The position numbers and the translations under genes are program-made. The notes beneath the pieces are model-generated. The model did no database searches. It was not told where the DNA came from and saw only the letters and a program-made list of their open reading frames with translations. Positions 1 through 7,456 of a DNA stretch of 33,794 bases are shown here, piece after piece. This DNA comes from Solirubrobacterales bacterium (GTDB taxonomy: Bacteria > Actinomycetota > Thermoleophilia > Solirubrobacterales > 70-9): positions 1 to 33,794 of the forward strand of contig JAOPZF010000213.1 of assembly GCA_025964255.1 (NCBI GenBank). The letters run 5' to 3'. Every line of letters begins with the position of its first letter. The first letter of the stretch is position 1.

Positions 1-596
1 CCGCGCCCGCTGCGGGCGACCAGCAGTCCGGCGGCCCCACCGGCGACGACCCCCGCCGCGGCGCCGGCGACGCCGAGCGACGCCGCCAACCCGATCCCGA
101 CGGCGAGCCGCACCAGCGGTTCGGCGACGAGACTGCCGGTCACCCAGCCGTAGGCGCGCTCGCCGTAGAGGCGGCCGCGATCAAGCTCGAGCAGCGCGAC
201 CAAGGTCGGGGTCGTCGCCAGGGCCAGCCCGCAGGGGAGCGACAGGCCGAGCGCGGGGGACAGGGTGACGGCGGCGACGGCGAGCCCGAGCGAGACCGGC
301 AGCGACCAGCCGAGCACCTGGCCCCGCCGCCGGCGTGCGCGCCGCGGGTCGAGCGCGCCGCCCGCCGCGAGGCTCAGAGAAGGCACCGCGATCAGCAGGT
401 AGAGAGCAAGGAACGCTGCCAGCTCGGCGAAAGCCGCGGGCGCGAGCATGCGCGCCATCACCGCGGCGTAGAGCAGGTTGCCGACCCCGGAGAGGAGCTG
501 TCCGCCGGCGACCAGGGCCTGCTCGCGCACCGCTACCCGGCTGGTGCGCAGCGAGGCGCCGGCGACCCGGCGCAAGGCGACCGTCCCGCCGCTCAT
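1..596 (-). CDS. Flippase-like multi-pass membrane protein (N-terminal part, runs off window)
   Basis: Reading leftward from an ATG at 594-596, the frame stays open to the window edge and gives about 198 residues. After a basic N-terminus there are about five hydrophobic segments, for example LLSGVGNLLYAAVMARM and FAELAAFLALYLLIAVPS, spaced as in Wzx/MurJ-like polysaccharide exporters. The ATGA at 593-596 overlaps the stop of the pyruvyl-transferase-like gene, so the two are probably translationally coupled. Together with two glycosyltransferases upstream, this suggests export of a surface glycan across the cytoplasmic membrane. The family call rests on membrane pattern and context only, since no diagnostic motif is visible and the C-terminus is missing. 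Another polytopic membrane protein is possible. Confidence 0.6.
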   Translation of the reverse strand, partial: MSGGTVALRRVAGASLRTSRVAVREQALVAGGQLLSGVGNLLYAAVMARMLAPAAFAELAAFLALYLLIAVPSLSLAAGGALDPRRARRRRGQVLGWSLPVSLGLAVAAVTLSPALGLSLPCGLALATTPTLVALLELDRGRLYGERAYGWVTGSLVAEPLVRLAVGIGLAASLGVAGAAAGVVAGGAAGLLVARSGR

Positions 597-1696
597 CGTC
601 TCGGCCCCCCGCGCAGCGGCAGCCCGCTCAGCTCGGCGACCTCGTCGCTGCGCCCTTCCGAGAGCAACACGCGCAAGAGGCGGAAGCCCTCCTCGGCGGT
701 GGCGATCTGGCCCTCGACCGCATTCGGCAACGGCGGCTCGTGGTCGAGCGCCGCGCCGATCGCCGCGGCGATATCGGCGGCAGAGGCGTCGGCGGCGACC
801 TGCGGCTGGTCGAGCCGGCGCGCAAGGTCGGCGATCGCGGGTTCGCAGGCGACCGCGACGGCGGGGACGTTGGCCGCCGCGGCGGCGATCAGGGCGTGGG
901 TGGAGAGCGCGACGATGGCGCCCGCGCCGGCCGCCATCGCGTTGCCGCCGAGGTCCGGCAGGGCGGGCAGCACCCGCACCGGCGTCGCGATTCGCCCGGC
1001 GAGCTCGCCGACCAGGCCGTGGTCGCCGCCGTCGCCGGCCGCCACGTGCCAGGGCTGGAGGGCGATCTCGGCGCCGTCGGCAGCCAGCCCGCCGAGCGCC
1101 AGGCCGAGTCGGTCGATCAGGCTCGCCGGGCAGCCGCGCGACTCGATCGCGACGACGATCCGCCGCGGGCGCGACTCCGCCGGCCGCGTGGCGCGGCGGT
1201 CCTGGACGTCGAGCCAGGCCGGGTCGGTTCCGATCCGGAAGGGCCCCGGCACCCCGGAGGCCTCGAGGTGACGGGCGGAGATGTCATCGCGGAGGACGAC
1301 CAGGTCGGCGCCGCCGATCAGCCGGCGGCTGAGGCGGCGCTGCCAGGCGCTGCCGCCGGCGCGCGCCGAGATGCCGAGCAGCGCGGTCGGATGGCGGCGC
1401 AGCTTCGCGGCCGCGACCAGCGCGACCGCGGTCCGCAGCCCCGGCCGCACGTCGTCTGCCTCGCCGATCGACCAGCCGGCGAGCACCGTCGCGTCGGCGC
1501 GAGCTGCCGCCCTGACGACGGCCATCGGCCGCCGCGCGTCGACGGTCAGGCAGCCATGGACGGCGCGCGTCGCCGTCGGTTCGCTGCTGACGAGGACCGG
1601 CGTCCACTCCGGCAGCGCCCGGCGAAAGGCGCCGATCGTCGCCGATTCGCCCGCGTCGGAGGGACCGAAGTGTCCGGCGAGCAGGGCGCTAGGCAC
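593..1696 (-). CDS. Polysaccharide pyruvyl transferase-like protein
   Basis: About 367 residues from a GTG start at 1696. The N-terminus GHFGPSDAGESATIGAF resembles the G-x-x-G-x-x-N-x-G-D/E-x-A opening of the polysaccharide pyruvyl transferase (CsaB/WcaK) family. Rossmann-like strands follow (AVALVAAAKLRRHPTALLGIS, then ADLVVLRDDISARHLEASGV), as in the family, where a second half binds the donor. Members add ketal pyruvate to cell-wall sugars. The start overlaps the GT4 stop by 8 nt and its stop overlaps the flippase start by 4 nt, so it belongs to the leftward glycan operon. The asparagine usual in the first motif is replaced here by Ser/Asp, so activity is uncertain. A glycosyltransferase of GT-B fold is the main alternative. 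Confidence 0.6.
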   Translation of the reverse strand: MPSALLAGHFGPSDAGESATIGAFRRALPEWTPVLVSSEPTATRAVHGCLTVDARRPMAVVRAAARADATVLAGWSIGEADDVRPGLRTAVALVAAAKLRRHPTALLGISARAGGSAWQRRLSRRLIGGADLVVLRDDISARHLEASGVPGPFRIGTDPAWLDVQDRRATRPAESRPRRIVVAIESRGCPASLIDRLGLALGGLAADGAEIALQPWHVAAGDGGDHGLVGELAGRIATPVRVLPALPDLGGNAMAAGAGAIVALSTHALIAAAAANVPAVAVACEPAIADLARRLDQPQVAADASAADIAAAIGAALDHEPPLPNAVEGQIATAEEGFRLLRVLLSEGRSDEVAELSGLPLRGGPRR

Positions 1697-2876
1697 GGGT
1701 CACCTCGCGGTAGATCTCGGCGTGGCGGTCGGCGACCGTGGTCCACTCACGATCGCGGGTCAGCTCGGCCGAGCGCTCACGCAGCGGTTCGAGCGTCGCC
1801 CGGTCGGCGGCCAGCTCGCGGAGCCGCTCGGCCAGCGCCGGCGCCTCGGTCGGCGCGACCAGCTCCCGCGGCCCACCGACCAGCTCGGCCAGCGTCGGCG
1901 AGAGCAGCGCGGGCAGGCCGTGCGCGACGGCGAGCGCCATCGCGCCGCTGGTCGCGAACGGGCGCTGGTAAAGGAACAGCGCCAGGTCGGAGAGCGCGAA
2001 CCAGGACGCCAGCTCGTCGTCGGGGACGTAGCCGGCGAACTCGGCGACCGCCGGCCAGCGCTCGCGCAGCTGCTCGCCGTAGGGCTCGCCCGCCTCGGCG
2101 AAGCGCGGGTGCTCGCCGCCGACGATCACCAGGCGGACGTCCTCGGCCGCCAGCGCCGCCGCCTCGAGCGCCAGCTCGAGCCCCTTATAAGGAGCGAGGA
2201 AGCCGAAGCAGAGGAGCGTCAGGCGCCGGTCCCCCATGCTTTCGTCGGCGGAGTCGCCATCCGGGGAGGGGCCGGGCTGCTCGGCGGGCGCGATGCCCTC
2301 GACCCCGTGCGGGACTACCGCCGCGCCGCGGACCAGCCGGGCGAAGGCGGGCTCGTGGACGATCACCCGCCGCGCCAGCCGCCCGATCGTCCTCTGCACG
2401 CCGGAGAGCCCGAGCCGGACCGCGGCGCGCGGCGCCCGCACCTGGTGCATGCGGGCGAACTCAGCGTCGACGCCGGCCGGGTCGACCGCGTGGTGCATCG
2501 TCACGACCGGGCCGACCCCGGCGGCGCGCAGCATCCCGAGGCCTGGGAGGAGGCCCGGCATCGCCGTCGCCCCGCCGTAAAGGAAGAGCTCGTGCTGCAT
2601 GTGGACGACCGGGGCGCCGGTGCCGAGGGCGAGCCGCGCCGCCGCCGGGACCGCGGTCGGGCCGCGGTGGAAGCGGCGCTCGACGGTCACCGCACCATCG
2701 GTTTCGACGGCCTCCGGGAGGTCCGGCTCGGTGGGCGCGACGACAGTCACCCGCAGCCCGCGCTCGCCGAGCGCGTGGGCGAGGTTGCCGGCGTAGGAGG
2801 CGACGCCGCTGCGCCCGGCGTGGCGCCGGCCGGCCGGTGGATAGGGGCTGATCAAGGTGACGTCAGGCCGCGGCAC
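1689..2876 (-). CDS. Glycosyltransferase family 4 (GT-B fold)
   Basis: About 395 residues with the two-domain layout of GT4 retaining glycosyltransferases. The N-terminal acceptor domain opens VTLISPYPPAGRRHAGRSGV with a Gly-rich loop. The C-terminal donor domain has GFLAPYKGLELALEAA and then FATSGAMALAVAHGLPALLS, the position of the nucleotide-sugar-binding loop. The usual E-x7-E is not clear. I prefer the GTG at 2876, because a strong Shine-Dalgarno AGGAGGAGG lies 6 nt upstream at 2883-2891. An in-frame ATG at 2897 has no such site. It overlaps the GT2 gene by 14 nt. The product probably builds a cell-surface polysaccharide in the cytoplasm, with sugar specificity unknown. Confidence 0.8.
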   Translation of the reverse strand: MPRPDVTLISPYPPAGRRHAGRSGVASYAGNLAHALGERGLRVTVVAPTEPDLPEAVETDGAVTVERRFHRGPTAVPAAARLALGTGAPVVHMQHELFLYGGATAMPGLLPGLGMLRAAGVGPVVTMHHAVDPAGVDAEFARMHQVRAPRAAVRLGLSGVQRTIGRLARRVIVHEPAFARLVRGAAVVPHGVEGIAPAEQPGPSPDGDSADESMGDRRLTLLCFGFLAPYKGLELALEAAALAAEDVRLVIVGGEHPRFAEAGEPYGEQLRERWPAVAEFAGYVPDDELASWFALSDLALFLYQRPFATSGAMALAVAHGLPALLSPTLAELVGGPRELVAPTEAPALAERLRELAADRATLEPLRERSAELTRDREWTTVADRHAEIYREVTRA

Positions 2877-3693
2877 GGCGATCCTCCTCCTCGTCATGGT
2901 CGTCGGGGTGGCGCCCCGCGGCGGCGCTCGGTGGCCGCGCGCCCGGCCCGCTCGGCACGGCGGCGCTCCCGTCGTGGACGTCGTCGGTCTCGATCGGGAT
3001 CACCCGGTGGTGCAGCCACAGCCGCAGGCTCGAGAACGCCATCTTCTTCGCGTCGCCGGCCGCGGTCAGCCGCGAGCCCTCGCGGTCGATCCAGATCGTC
3101 GGCACCGCCTCGATCCGGTAGCCGAGCCGCCGCGCGACAAGCAGCACGTCGACGTCGAAGAGGAAGTCGCGCGACGTCAGCAGCGGCAGCATCCGCTCGA
3201 TCGCCGCGCGGCGGAAGACCTTGGCGCCGCACTGGGTGTCCTCGTAGGGCAGGCCGAAGAGGCGCCGCACCCAGAAGGCGAAGCCGGCGCTCGTCACCTC
3301 GCGCGCCAGCCCGCGCCGCGCAGGCAGCACCGAGGCCGGGTGGCGACGGCTGGCGATCGCGCCATCGCCGTCACCCACGGCGTCGATCAGCCGCAACATC
3401 TCCGACGGTGGAGTCGCGCCGTCGGCATCGACGAAGCCGATCAGATCGGCGTCGCAGCGGCGGAACGTCTCCATCAGCACGCCGCCCTTGCCGAGCTTCG
3501 GGTAGTCGACGAACTCCACCCGCGGGTCGCGGGCGGCGCGGGCCGCGACGACGTCGGCGGTCCGGTCGGTGCAGTGGTCCAGCGCGACCAGGAAGCGCAT
3601 CTCCGGTCCGCCACAGCGGGCCAGGTAGCTGTCCAGGGTCGGTCCGATTCTTTCCTGCTCGTTGAAAGCGGGGATGACGATGTCGACGCGCAT
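2863..3693 (-). CDS. Glycosyltransferase family 2 (dolichyl-phosphate-glucose/mannose synthase-like)
   Basis: 276 residues. It starts MRVDIVIPAFNEQERIGPTL, the typical GT2 first strand, and carries LGKGGVLMETFRR and the metal/nucleotide-binding DAD at residues 89-91 (FVDADGATPPSE). A later region, EDTQCGAKVFRR with FDVDVLLVARRLGY, matches the ALG5/DPM1-type subgroup that transfers a sugar to a polyprenyl phosphate. The last 40 residues are a polar, acidic and basic tail without a fold signature. The start ATG at 3693 follows a near-perfect Shine-Dalgarno AAGGAGGT at 3697-3704. This is the first gene of the leftward glycan operon, and it likely charges the lipid carrier or starts the chain. 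Confidence 0.82.
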   Translation of the reverse strand: MRVDIVIPAFNEQERIGPTLDSYLARCGGPEMRFLVALDHCTDRTADVVAARAARDPRVEFVDYPKLGKGGVLMETFRRCDADLIGFVDADGATPPSEMLRLIDAVGDGDGAIASRRHPASVLPARRGLAREVTSAGFAFWVRRLFGLPYEDTQCGAKVFRRAAIERMLPLLTSRDFLFDVDVLLVARRLGYRIEAVPTIWIDREGSRLTAAGDAKKMAFSSLRLWLHHRVIPIETDDVHDGSAAVPSGPGARPPSAAAGRHPDDHDEEEDRRAAA

Positions 3694-3696
3694 ACG

Positions 3697-3704
3697 ACCT
3701 CCTT
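3697..3704 (-). promoter_or_regulatory. Strong ribosome-binding site of the GT2 gene
   Basis: The minus strand reads AAGGAGGT, with the GGAGG core 5 nt before the ATG at 3693. It is close to the full anti-Shine-Dalgarno complement and stands out because many genes in this window have weak or no such site. It fixes the operon's first start codon. Confidence 0.75.
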
Positions 3705-3991
3705 CCGAGGGGTCGGTCGGTTGCGGAATGCCCTGCGGAACGTCGAAAACCGAGCCAAAGGGAGAGCTCGATGGGGAAGCTCGCGCGGCGGACCACGCGT
3801 TGGCCCCCGCTACCCCGACACGCAGCCCGTATGCGTGTTGCGAACCAAAAATTAGGTAACCCCCGAGCCGGGGGGAATTGGTCGATACGGGGCTCGAAAA
3901 TTTGGGCCGCCGATCCGCATCGCGGAGCGAAAAACGGCGGATCGTGTGCGGATCCTCACCACCGCCGATTCCGGATCGTCACGATGGCCGA
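3705..3991. other. Divergent intergenic region between glycan operon and grpB-like gene
   Basis: About 290 bp without a convincing gene. It must hold promoters for both directions, but I see no clear -35/-10 pair. Visible structure: a short GC palindrome at 3860-3874 (CCCCCG, loop AGC, CGGGGG); a run AAAAATTAG just left of it, the most AT-rich stretch here; and inverted GATCCG-type half-sites at 3911-3954, listed separately. In-frame extensions of the neighbours into this region have no ribosome-binding site. Confidence 0.5.
3911..3954. repeat. Inverted repeat cluster with GCGGATC half-sites
   Basis: CGATCCGC at 3911-3918 is inverted as GCGGATCG at 3937-3944. GATCCGCA at 3912-3919 is inverted again as TGCGGATC at 3947-3954. 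The left half can therefore pair with either right half. This could be an operator with three half-sites or a weak hairpin upstream of the GrpB-family gene. No regulator is encoded beside it, so function is unknown. Confidence 0.35.
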
Positions 3992-4555
3992 ATGGACGAG
4001 TCCCGTCATCCCTCGCTCGACGAACGCTTCGACCCGGCGGTGCGGATCGTCGAGTACGACCCGGCGTGGCCGGAGATGGCGGCGGCGGAGATGGCGCGGA
4101 TCGGGGCGGCGATGGGGGAGGCGGCGGTGCGGATCGACCACGTCGGCTCGACCGCGGTGCCGGGGCTGGCGGCGAAGGCGATCGTCGACCTCCAGCTTTC
4201 CGTCGCCGACATCGATGCGCGCTCCGTATATGTGGAGCCGCTGGAGGGGCTCGGCTACCTCTTCGCCCCCGACACAGCCTCGCCCGACTTCCACTTCTTC
4301 GGCCTGCCCGCGGCGCGCCCGCGCACCCACCACCTTCACGTCTGCGCCGCGGGGAGCGAGGACGAGCGTCGCCACCTCGCGGTTCGCGACTACCTCCGCG
4401 CCCATCCCGACGAGGTCGGCGCCTACGCCGAGTTGAAGCGGGGGCTCGTCGCCCGCGCCACCGGCGACCGCCTCGCCTACATCGACGGCAAGGAGGAGTA
4501 CGTCGCCGCGCTCGAGCTCCGGGCGCTCGCCTGGGCGGCGGACGTGGGCGGTTAA
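3992..4555 (+). CDS. GrpB family protein (UPF0157, nucleotidyltransferase-like)
   Basis: 187 residues from the ATG at 3992. The signature is IDHVGSTAVPGLAAKAIVDL, the hallmark H-x-GSTAV-x-GL-x-AK block of the GrpB family. It is preceded by IVEYDPAWPEMAAAE and followed by HHLHVC, also typical. Members have a nucleotidyltransferase-like fold and are sometimes fused to dephospho-CoA kinase, but their reaction is not established. The length matches standalone members (about 170-190). A TTG at 3878 would add 38 residues lacking family similarity and passing through an inverted repeat, so I reject it. There is no good ribosome-binding site. The gene stands alone, followed by an exported hydrolase 32 nt downstream. 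Confidence 0.85.
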   Translation: MDESRHPSLDERFDPAVRIVEYDPAWPEMAAAEMARIGAAMGEAAVRIDHVGSTAVPGLAAKAIVDLQLSVADIDARSVYVEPLEGLGYLFAPDTASPDFHFFGLPAARPRTHHLHVCAAGSEDERRHLAVRDYLRAHPDEVGAYAELKRGLVARATGDRLAYIDGKEEYVAALELRALAWAADVGG

Positions 4556-4587
4556 AGCTCGTGGAAGTCCGCGCCGACTACCTGGGC

Positions 4588-5988
4588 ATGACGACAGCCC
4601 CCGCGGACGCCTCCGAGCCGACGACCGAGCAGCCCGCCTCGACCCGCGCGCTCAGCCGCCGTGGCCTGCTCGCCGGTGCCGCCGCCGCGGGCGCCGCCGC
4701 CTCGCTCTCGCGCGTACCGTTCGCGAGCGCGACCGAGCCCGGCGACGCGACCAAGACGCGCACCTTCCCCTCGAGCACCTTCTTCAAGGAACCGGCGCTG
4801 AACTACGAGATGCTCTCGGTCGTCGCGGCCGCCGCCTACGGCGCCTCGGAGGTCGGTGAAGTCCTCGCCGCCTTCGACCGCATCAAGGGCAAGAAGGAAC
4901 GACTCTCGGCCGCCTACGACGAGTTCCTGCGGCTCGGCCGCCAGGCCCGCCACCGCGGTGACGAGGACCGCAAGTCGGGGCGCCTCGCCAGCGCCCGCTC
5001 CAACTACCTGCGCTCCGCGATGTACATCGACGTGGCGCTCTTCTACGTGCTCGCGACGAAGGATCCGACGCGCGCGCACGAGGGCCGCGCCTACAGCGAG
5101 ATGGAGGCCTCCTGGGCGCGGGCGATGGCGTTGCTCGAACCGGCCGCGCAGGCGGTGAAGATCCCCTTCGACGGCTACCACCTGCCCGGTTGGCTGCTCA
5201 CTCCCGGCGGCAACGGCAAGCGGCCGACGGTGATCATCAACAACGGCAGCGACGATCAGAACGTCGACGTCTACGTCACCGGCGGCGCCGCCGCGCTCGA
5301 ACGCGGTTGGAACGCGCTGATCTTCGAAGGCCCTGGCCAGGGCGGCAACCTCTTCCTCCACAACCGCCCCTTCATCCCGGACTGGGAGCGCGTGATCACC
5401 CCGGTGGTCGACTTCCTCCGCGCCCGGCCCGAGGTCGACAAGCGGCGGATCTGCCTGACCGGCTCGAGCTTCGGCGGCTATTTGACCCCGCGCGCAGCCG
5501 CCTTCGAGCACCGCCTCGCCGGCCTCGTCACCGACCCCGGCGTGGTCGATGCCTTCTACAGCTGGACCAGCGGCCTGCCGAAGGAAGTCCTCGAGGTCTT
5601 CGAAGCCGGCGATCGCAACGCCTTCAACCACATCTGGGACGCGATCCCGAGCCAGCTGAGCACCAACGAACGCTTCGGCTTCAACAAGCGCGCCGAGATC
5701 TACGGCAACGTCGACGGCTTCGAAAAGATGTCCCTCGCCAGCCAGTTCCGCCTCAGCCCGGAGATCGCCGCGAAGGTCGAGGCGCCGACGGCTGTCTGCG
5801 ACCCCGAACTCGAGCAGTTCTTCCCGGGCCAGTCCGAGCAGCTCTTCAAGTTGCTGAAGACGAAGAAGAAGCTGCTCAAGTTCACGATCGAGGAGGGCGC
5901 CGAGCTCCACTGCGAGCCGATGGCCCCCCAGCTGCGCAACGAACGTGTCTTCGACTGGCTCGAGACCAACATGCAGCCCGTCGGCTGA
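4588..5988 (+). CDS. Tat-exported alpha/beta hydrolase
   Basis: 466 residues from the ATG at 4588. The N-terminus carries a twin-arginine signal, SRRGLLAG at 23-30, followed by an Ala-rich stretch and a probable cleavage after FASA (about residue 48). A helical region (about 60-185) precedes the hydrolase core. Core elements are EGPGQGG at 247-253 (oxyanion area), the nucleophile elbow GSSFGG with Ser294, an acidic site DPELEQFFPGQ with Asp405, and the catalytic His441 in ELHCEP. The layout resembles the 2,6-dihydropseudooxynicotine hydrolase or acyl-peptidase-like group with an N-terminal helical lid domain. The substrate is unknown. The upstream open frame belongs to another reading of the GrpB gene and is not coding here. 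No strong ribosome-binding site is seen. Confidence 0.82.
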   Translation: MTTAPADASEPTTEQPASTRALSRRGLLAGAAAAGAAASLSRVPFASATEPGDATKTRTFPSSTFFKEPALNYEMLSVVAAAAYGASEVGEVLAAFDRIKGKKERLSAAYDEFLRLGRQARHRGDEDRKSGRLASARSNYLRSAMYIDVALFYVLATKDPTRAHEGRAYSEMEASWARAMALLEPAAQAVKIPFDGYHLPGWLLTPGGNGKRPTVIINNGSDDQNVDVYVTGGAAALERGWNALIFEGPGQGGNLFLHNRPFIPDWERVITPVVDFLRARPEVDKRRICLTGSSFGGYLTPRAAAFEHRLAGLVTDPGVVDAFYSWTSGLPKEVLEVFEAGDRNAFNHIWDAIPSQLSTNERFGFNKRAEIYGNVDGFEKMSLASQFRLSPEIAAKVEAPTAVCDPELEQFFPGQSEQLFKLLKTKKKLLKFTIEEGAELHCEPMAPQLRNERVFDWLETNMQPVG

Positions 5989-5993
5989 CCTGA

Positions 5994-6006
5994 AGCCGCT
6001 TCGGCT
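5994..6006 (+). terminator. Weak hairpin after the hydrolase gene
   Basis: AGCCG, loop CTT, CGGCT lies six bases after the hydrolase stop codon. The stem is only 5 bp and no T-run follows, so it may be a processing or pausing hairpin rather than a terminator. Confidence 0.25.
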
Positions 6007-6075
6007 CGCGCCGGGGCGGCCGAGCGGATATCTTCGGCGCAGGGAGTCTGCGTCGATAGGTAGGGGGAATTGCCG

Positions 6076-6555
6076 ATGCGAAACATTGCCACCGTTTTCG
6101 GATCGCTGGTCATCGCCATGGTCTTGGCGGCGAGTGCTTTCGCGGCCGAAGTCAGCCGCGACGAATACAAGGCCGCGGCCGAACCGATCTGCAAGACGAG
6201 CGCGAAGGAAAACGAACGGATCCTCGCCAACGTCCGCAAGGAAGTGAAGACGGGCAAGTTGAAGCCGGCGGCGACGAAGTTCGCCCAGGCCGCCAAGCAG
6301 CAGTCCGGCGCGCTGAAGCAACTCGAAGCGCTGCCGCAGCCCGCCGCCGACGAAGCGCGGCTCGGCAAATGGCTCTCCTACCTGAAGATCGAGGCCGAAC
6401 TCTTCGCCACCGCGGGCCGCAAGCTCAACTCCGGCGACAAGGCCGGTGCCGAGCACATCACCTCCAAAATCGCCCAGAACGCGAACAAAGCGAACGTGCA
6501 GGTGCTGCCGTTCGAGTTCCGCTACTGCCGTCAGGAACCGTCGAAGTACACCTGA
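6076..6555 (+). CDS. Small secreted protein with two cysteines, function unknown
   Basis: 159 residues. The start ATG at 6076 has AGGGGG at 6062-6067 with 8 nt spacing. An upstream TTG at 6070 is less likely. A Sec signal peptide is clear: a basic start, the hydrophobic stretch TVFGSLVIAMVLAASAFAA, and probable cleavage after AFA (about residue 23). The mature protein is Ala/Lys/Glu-rich and mostly helical, with one cysteine near each end (Cys39 and Cys151) that may form a disulfide. I do not recognise a named family, although similar exported helical proteins are common in soil actinobacteria. It follows the exported hydrolase by 87 nt in the same direction but has its own ribosome-binding site. 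Confidence 0.7.
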   Translation: MRNIATVFGSLVIAMVLAASAFAAEVSRDEYKAAAEPICKTSAKENERILANVRKEVKTGKLKPAATKFAQAAKQQSGALKQLEALPQPAADEARLGKWLSYLKIEAELFATAGRKLNSGDKAGAEHITSKIAQNANKANVQVLPFEFRYCRQEPSKYT

Positions 6556-6586
6556 GCCGGCGTCCGCCATCCGGCAAGATCGCCGG

Positions 6587-7069
6587 GTGGCCGAACTGAG
6601 GACCGCGCGCGCCGAGGACCGGGAGGAGATCCGGCGGATCGACCTCGCGACCTGGTCGCCGCGGGTGACGCCGGGCCCGCGGCCGGACGGCGAGCGGGAC
6701 CTGCTCGAGGACTTCGGCGCCGCGAACGTGATCGTCGCCGAGGCGGGGGAGGGCCTTGCCGGCTACCTGATCCTCGGCGCCTGGACCAAGCTCGATTCGT
6801 CCCGCCATGTGCTCGAAGTGAAAGGGCTGGCGGTCGACCCGGCGCGGCAGGGGGAGGGGGTCGGTGGGGCGCTGCTCGACGCCGGCATCGAGCGGGCGCG
6901 GGGGGAGGGACGGCGGAAGTTGACGCTCCGTGTCCTCGGCGGCAACGACGGCGCCCGACGGCTGTACGAGAGCCGCGGGTTCGAGGTCGAGGGGACCCTG
7001 CGCGGCGCGTTCCTCCTCGACGGCGACTACGTCGATGACCACCTGATGGCGCTCGACCTGACGACGTGA
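6587..7069 (+). CDS. GNAT family N-acetyltransferase
   Basis: 160 residues from a GTG at 6587. The GNAT fold is visible in order: LRTARAEDREEIRRIDL (strand 1 and helix 1), VEVKGLAVDPARQ leading to the acetyl-CoA pyrophosphate loop RQGEGVGGALL (Q-x-x-G-x-G), and then LRVLGGNDGARRLYESRGFE, the typical motif B ending with a Tyr before the Gly-Phe turn. It transfers an acetyl group from acetyl-CoA to an amine, with substrate unknown. The gene begins 31 nt after the small secreted protein and may be co-transcribed with it. No clear ribosome-binding site precedes the GTG. Confidence 0.85.
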   Translation: MAELRTARAEDREEIRRIDLATWSPRVTPGPRPDGERDLLEDFGAANVIVAEAGEGLAGYLILGAWTKLDSSRHVLEVKGLAVDPARQGEGVGGALLDAGIERARGEGRRKLTLRVLGGNDGARRLYESRGFEVEGTLRGAFLLDGDYVDDHLMALDLTT

Positions 7070-7088
7070 TCGCGGTCGGCTTCGATCG

Positions 7089-7343
7089 TCACTCCGGCGG
7101 CTCACCCCGATGACCATCCTGCCGCGCCACCACGAAGAGCTCGAACCAGTCCGGCACGGCCCGCTGCAGCGCGATGTAGACCAGCGACGGATCGGCCGGG
7201 ATGACGATCCAGTGCTCCTCCATCCGCGGCGGGTCGAGGATGTCGGCCGCGCTATAGAGCGAGCGCACCGCTTCCACCATCCGCTCTCGGCCTAGCTTGG
7301 TCGCCATCAGATCGGGTTCGGGCGCCAGGCGAGTTTCCCCCAT
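7089..7343 (-). CDS. Small protein of unknown function
   Basis: 84 residues on the minus strand between two rightward genes. Composition is protein-like, not a GC shadow: MVEAVRSLYSAADILDP, EEHWIVIPADPSLVYIALQ and VPDWFELFVVARQ show alternating hydrophobic and polar residues and a soluble alpha/beta pattern. There is no signal peptide or membrane segment. The start is either ATG 7343 or an internal ATG at 7307 (MATKLGRERM), and neither has a good ribosome-binding site. It converges on the GNAT gene with 19 nt between stops. I do not recognise the family. Confidence 0.5.
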   Translation of the reverse strand: MGETRLAPEPDLMATKLGRERMVEAVRSLYSAADILDPPRMEEHWIVIPADPSLVYIALQRAVPDWFELFVVARQDGHRGEPPE

Positions 7344-7456
7344 CAGAGGGGAGCTTGCCTGTCTGGCATCCCAAATACTGGGGAGTGGACGAAGAATCGA
7401 TGCTCAGGGGAGAGGGTCGACCGGCCGATACAGACGCCGTGATCAGCAACTTCTCG

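Noticed and set aside
335-3665. Long plus-strand frames opposite the glycan operon.
   Set aside because: They are Arg/Pro/Ala-rich shadows. The minus-strand frames show clear glycosyltransferase motifs and good ribosome-binding sites.
3946-4587. A 214-residue N-terminal extension of the alpha/beta hydrolase.
   Set aside because: It is the out-of-frame reading of the GrpB-family gene. A Tat signal peptide at 4588 gives a natural start.
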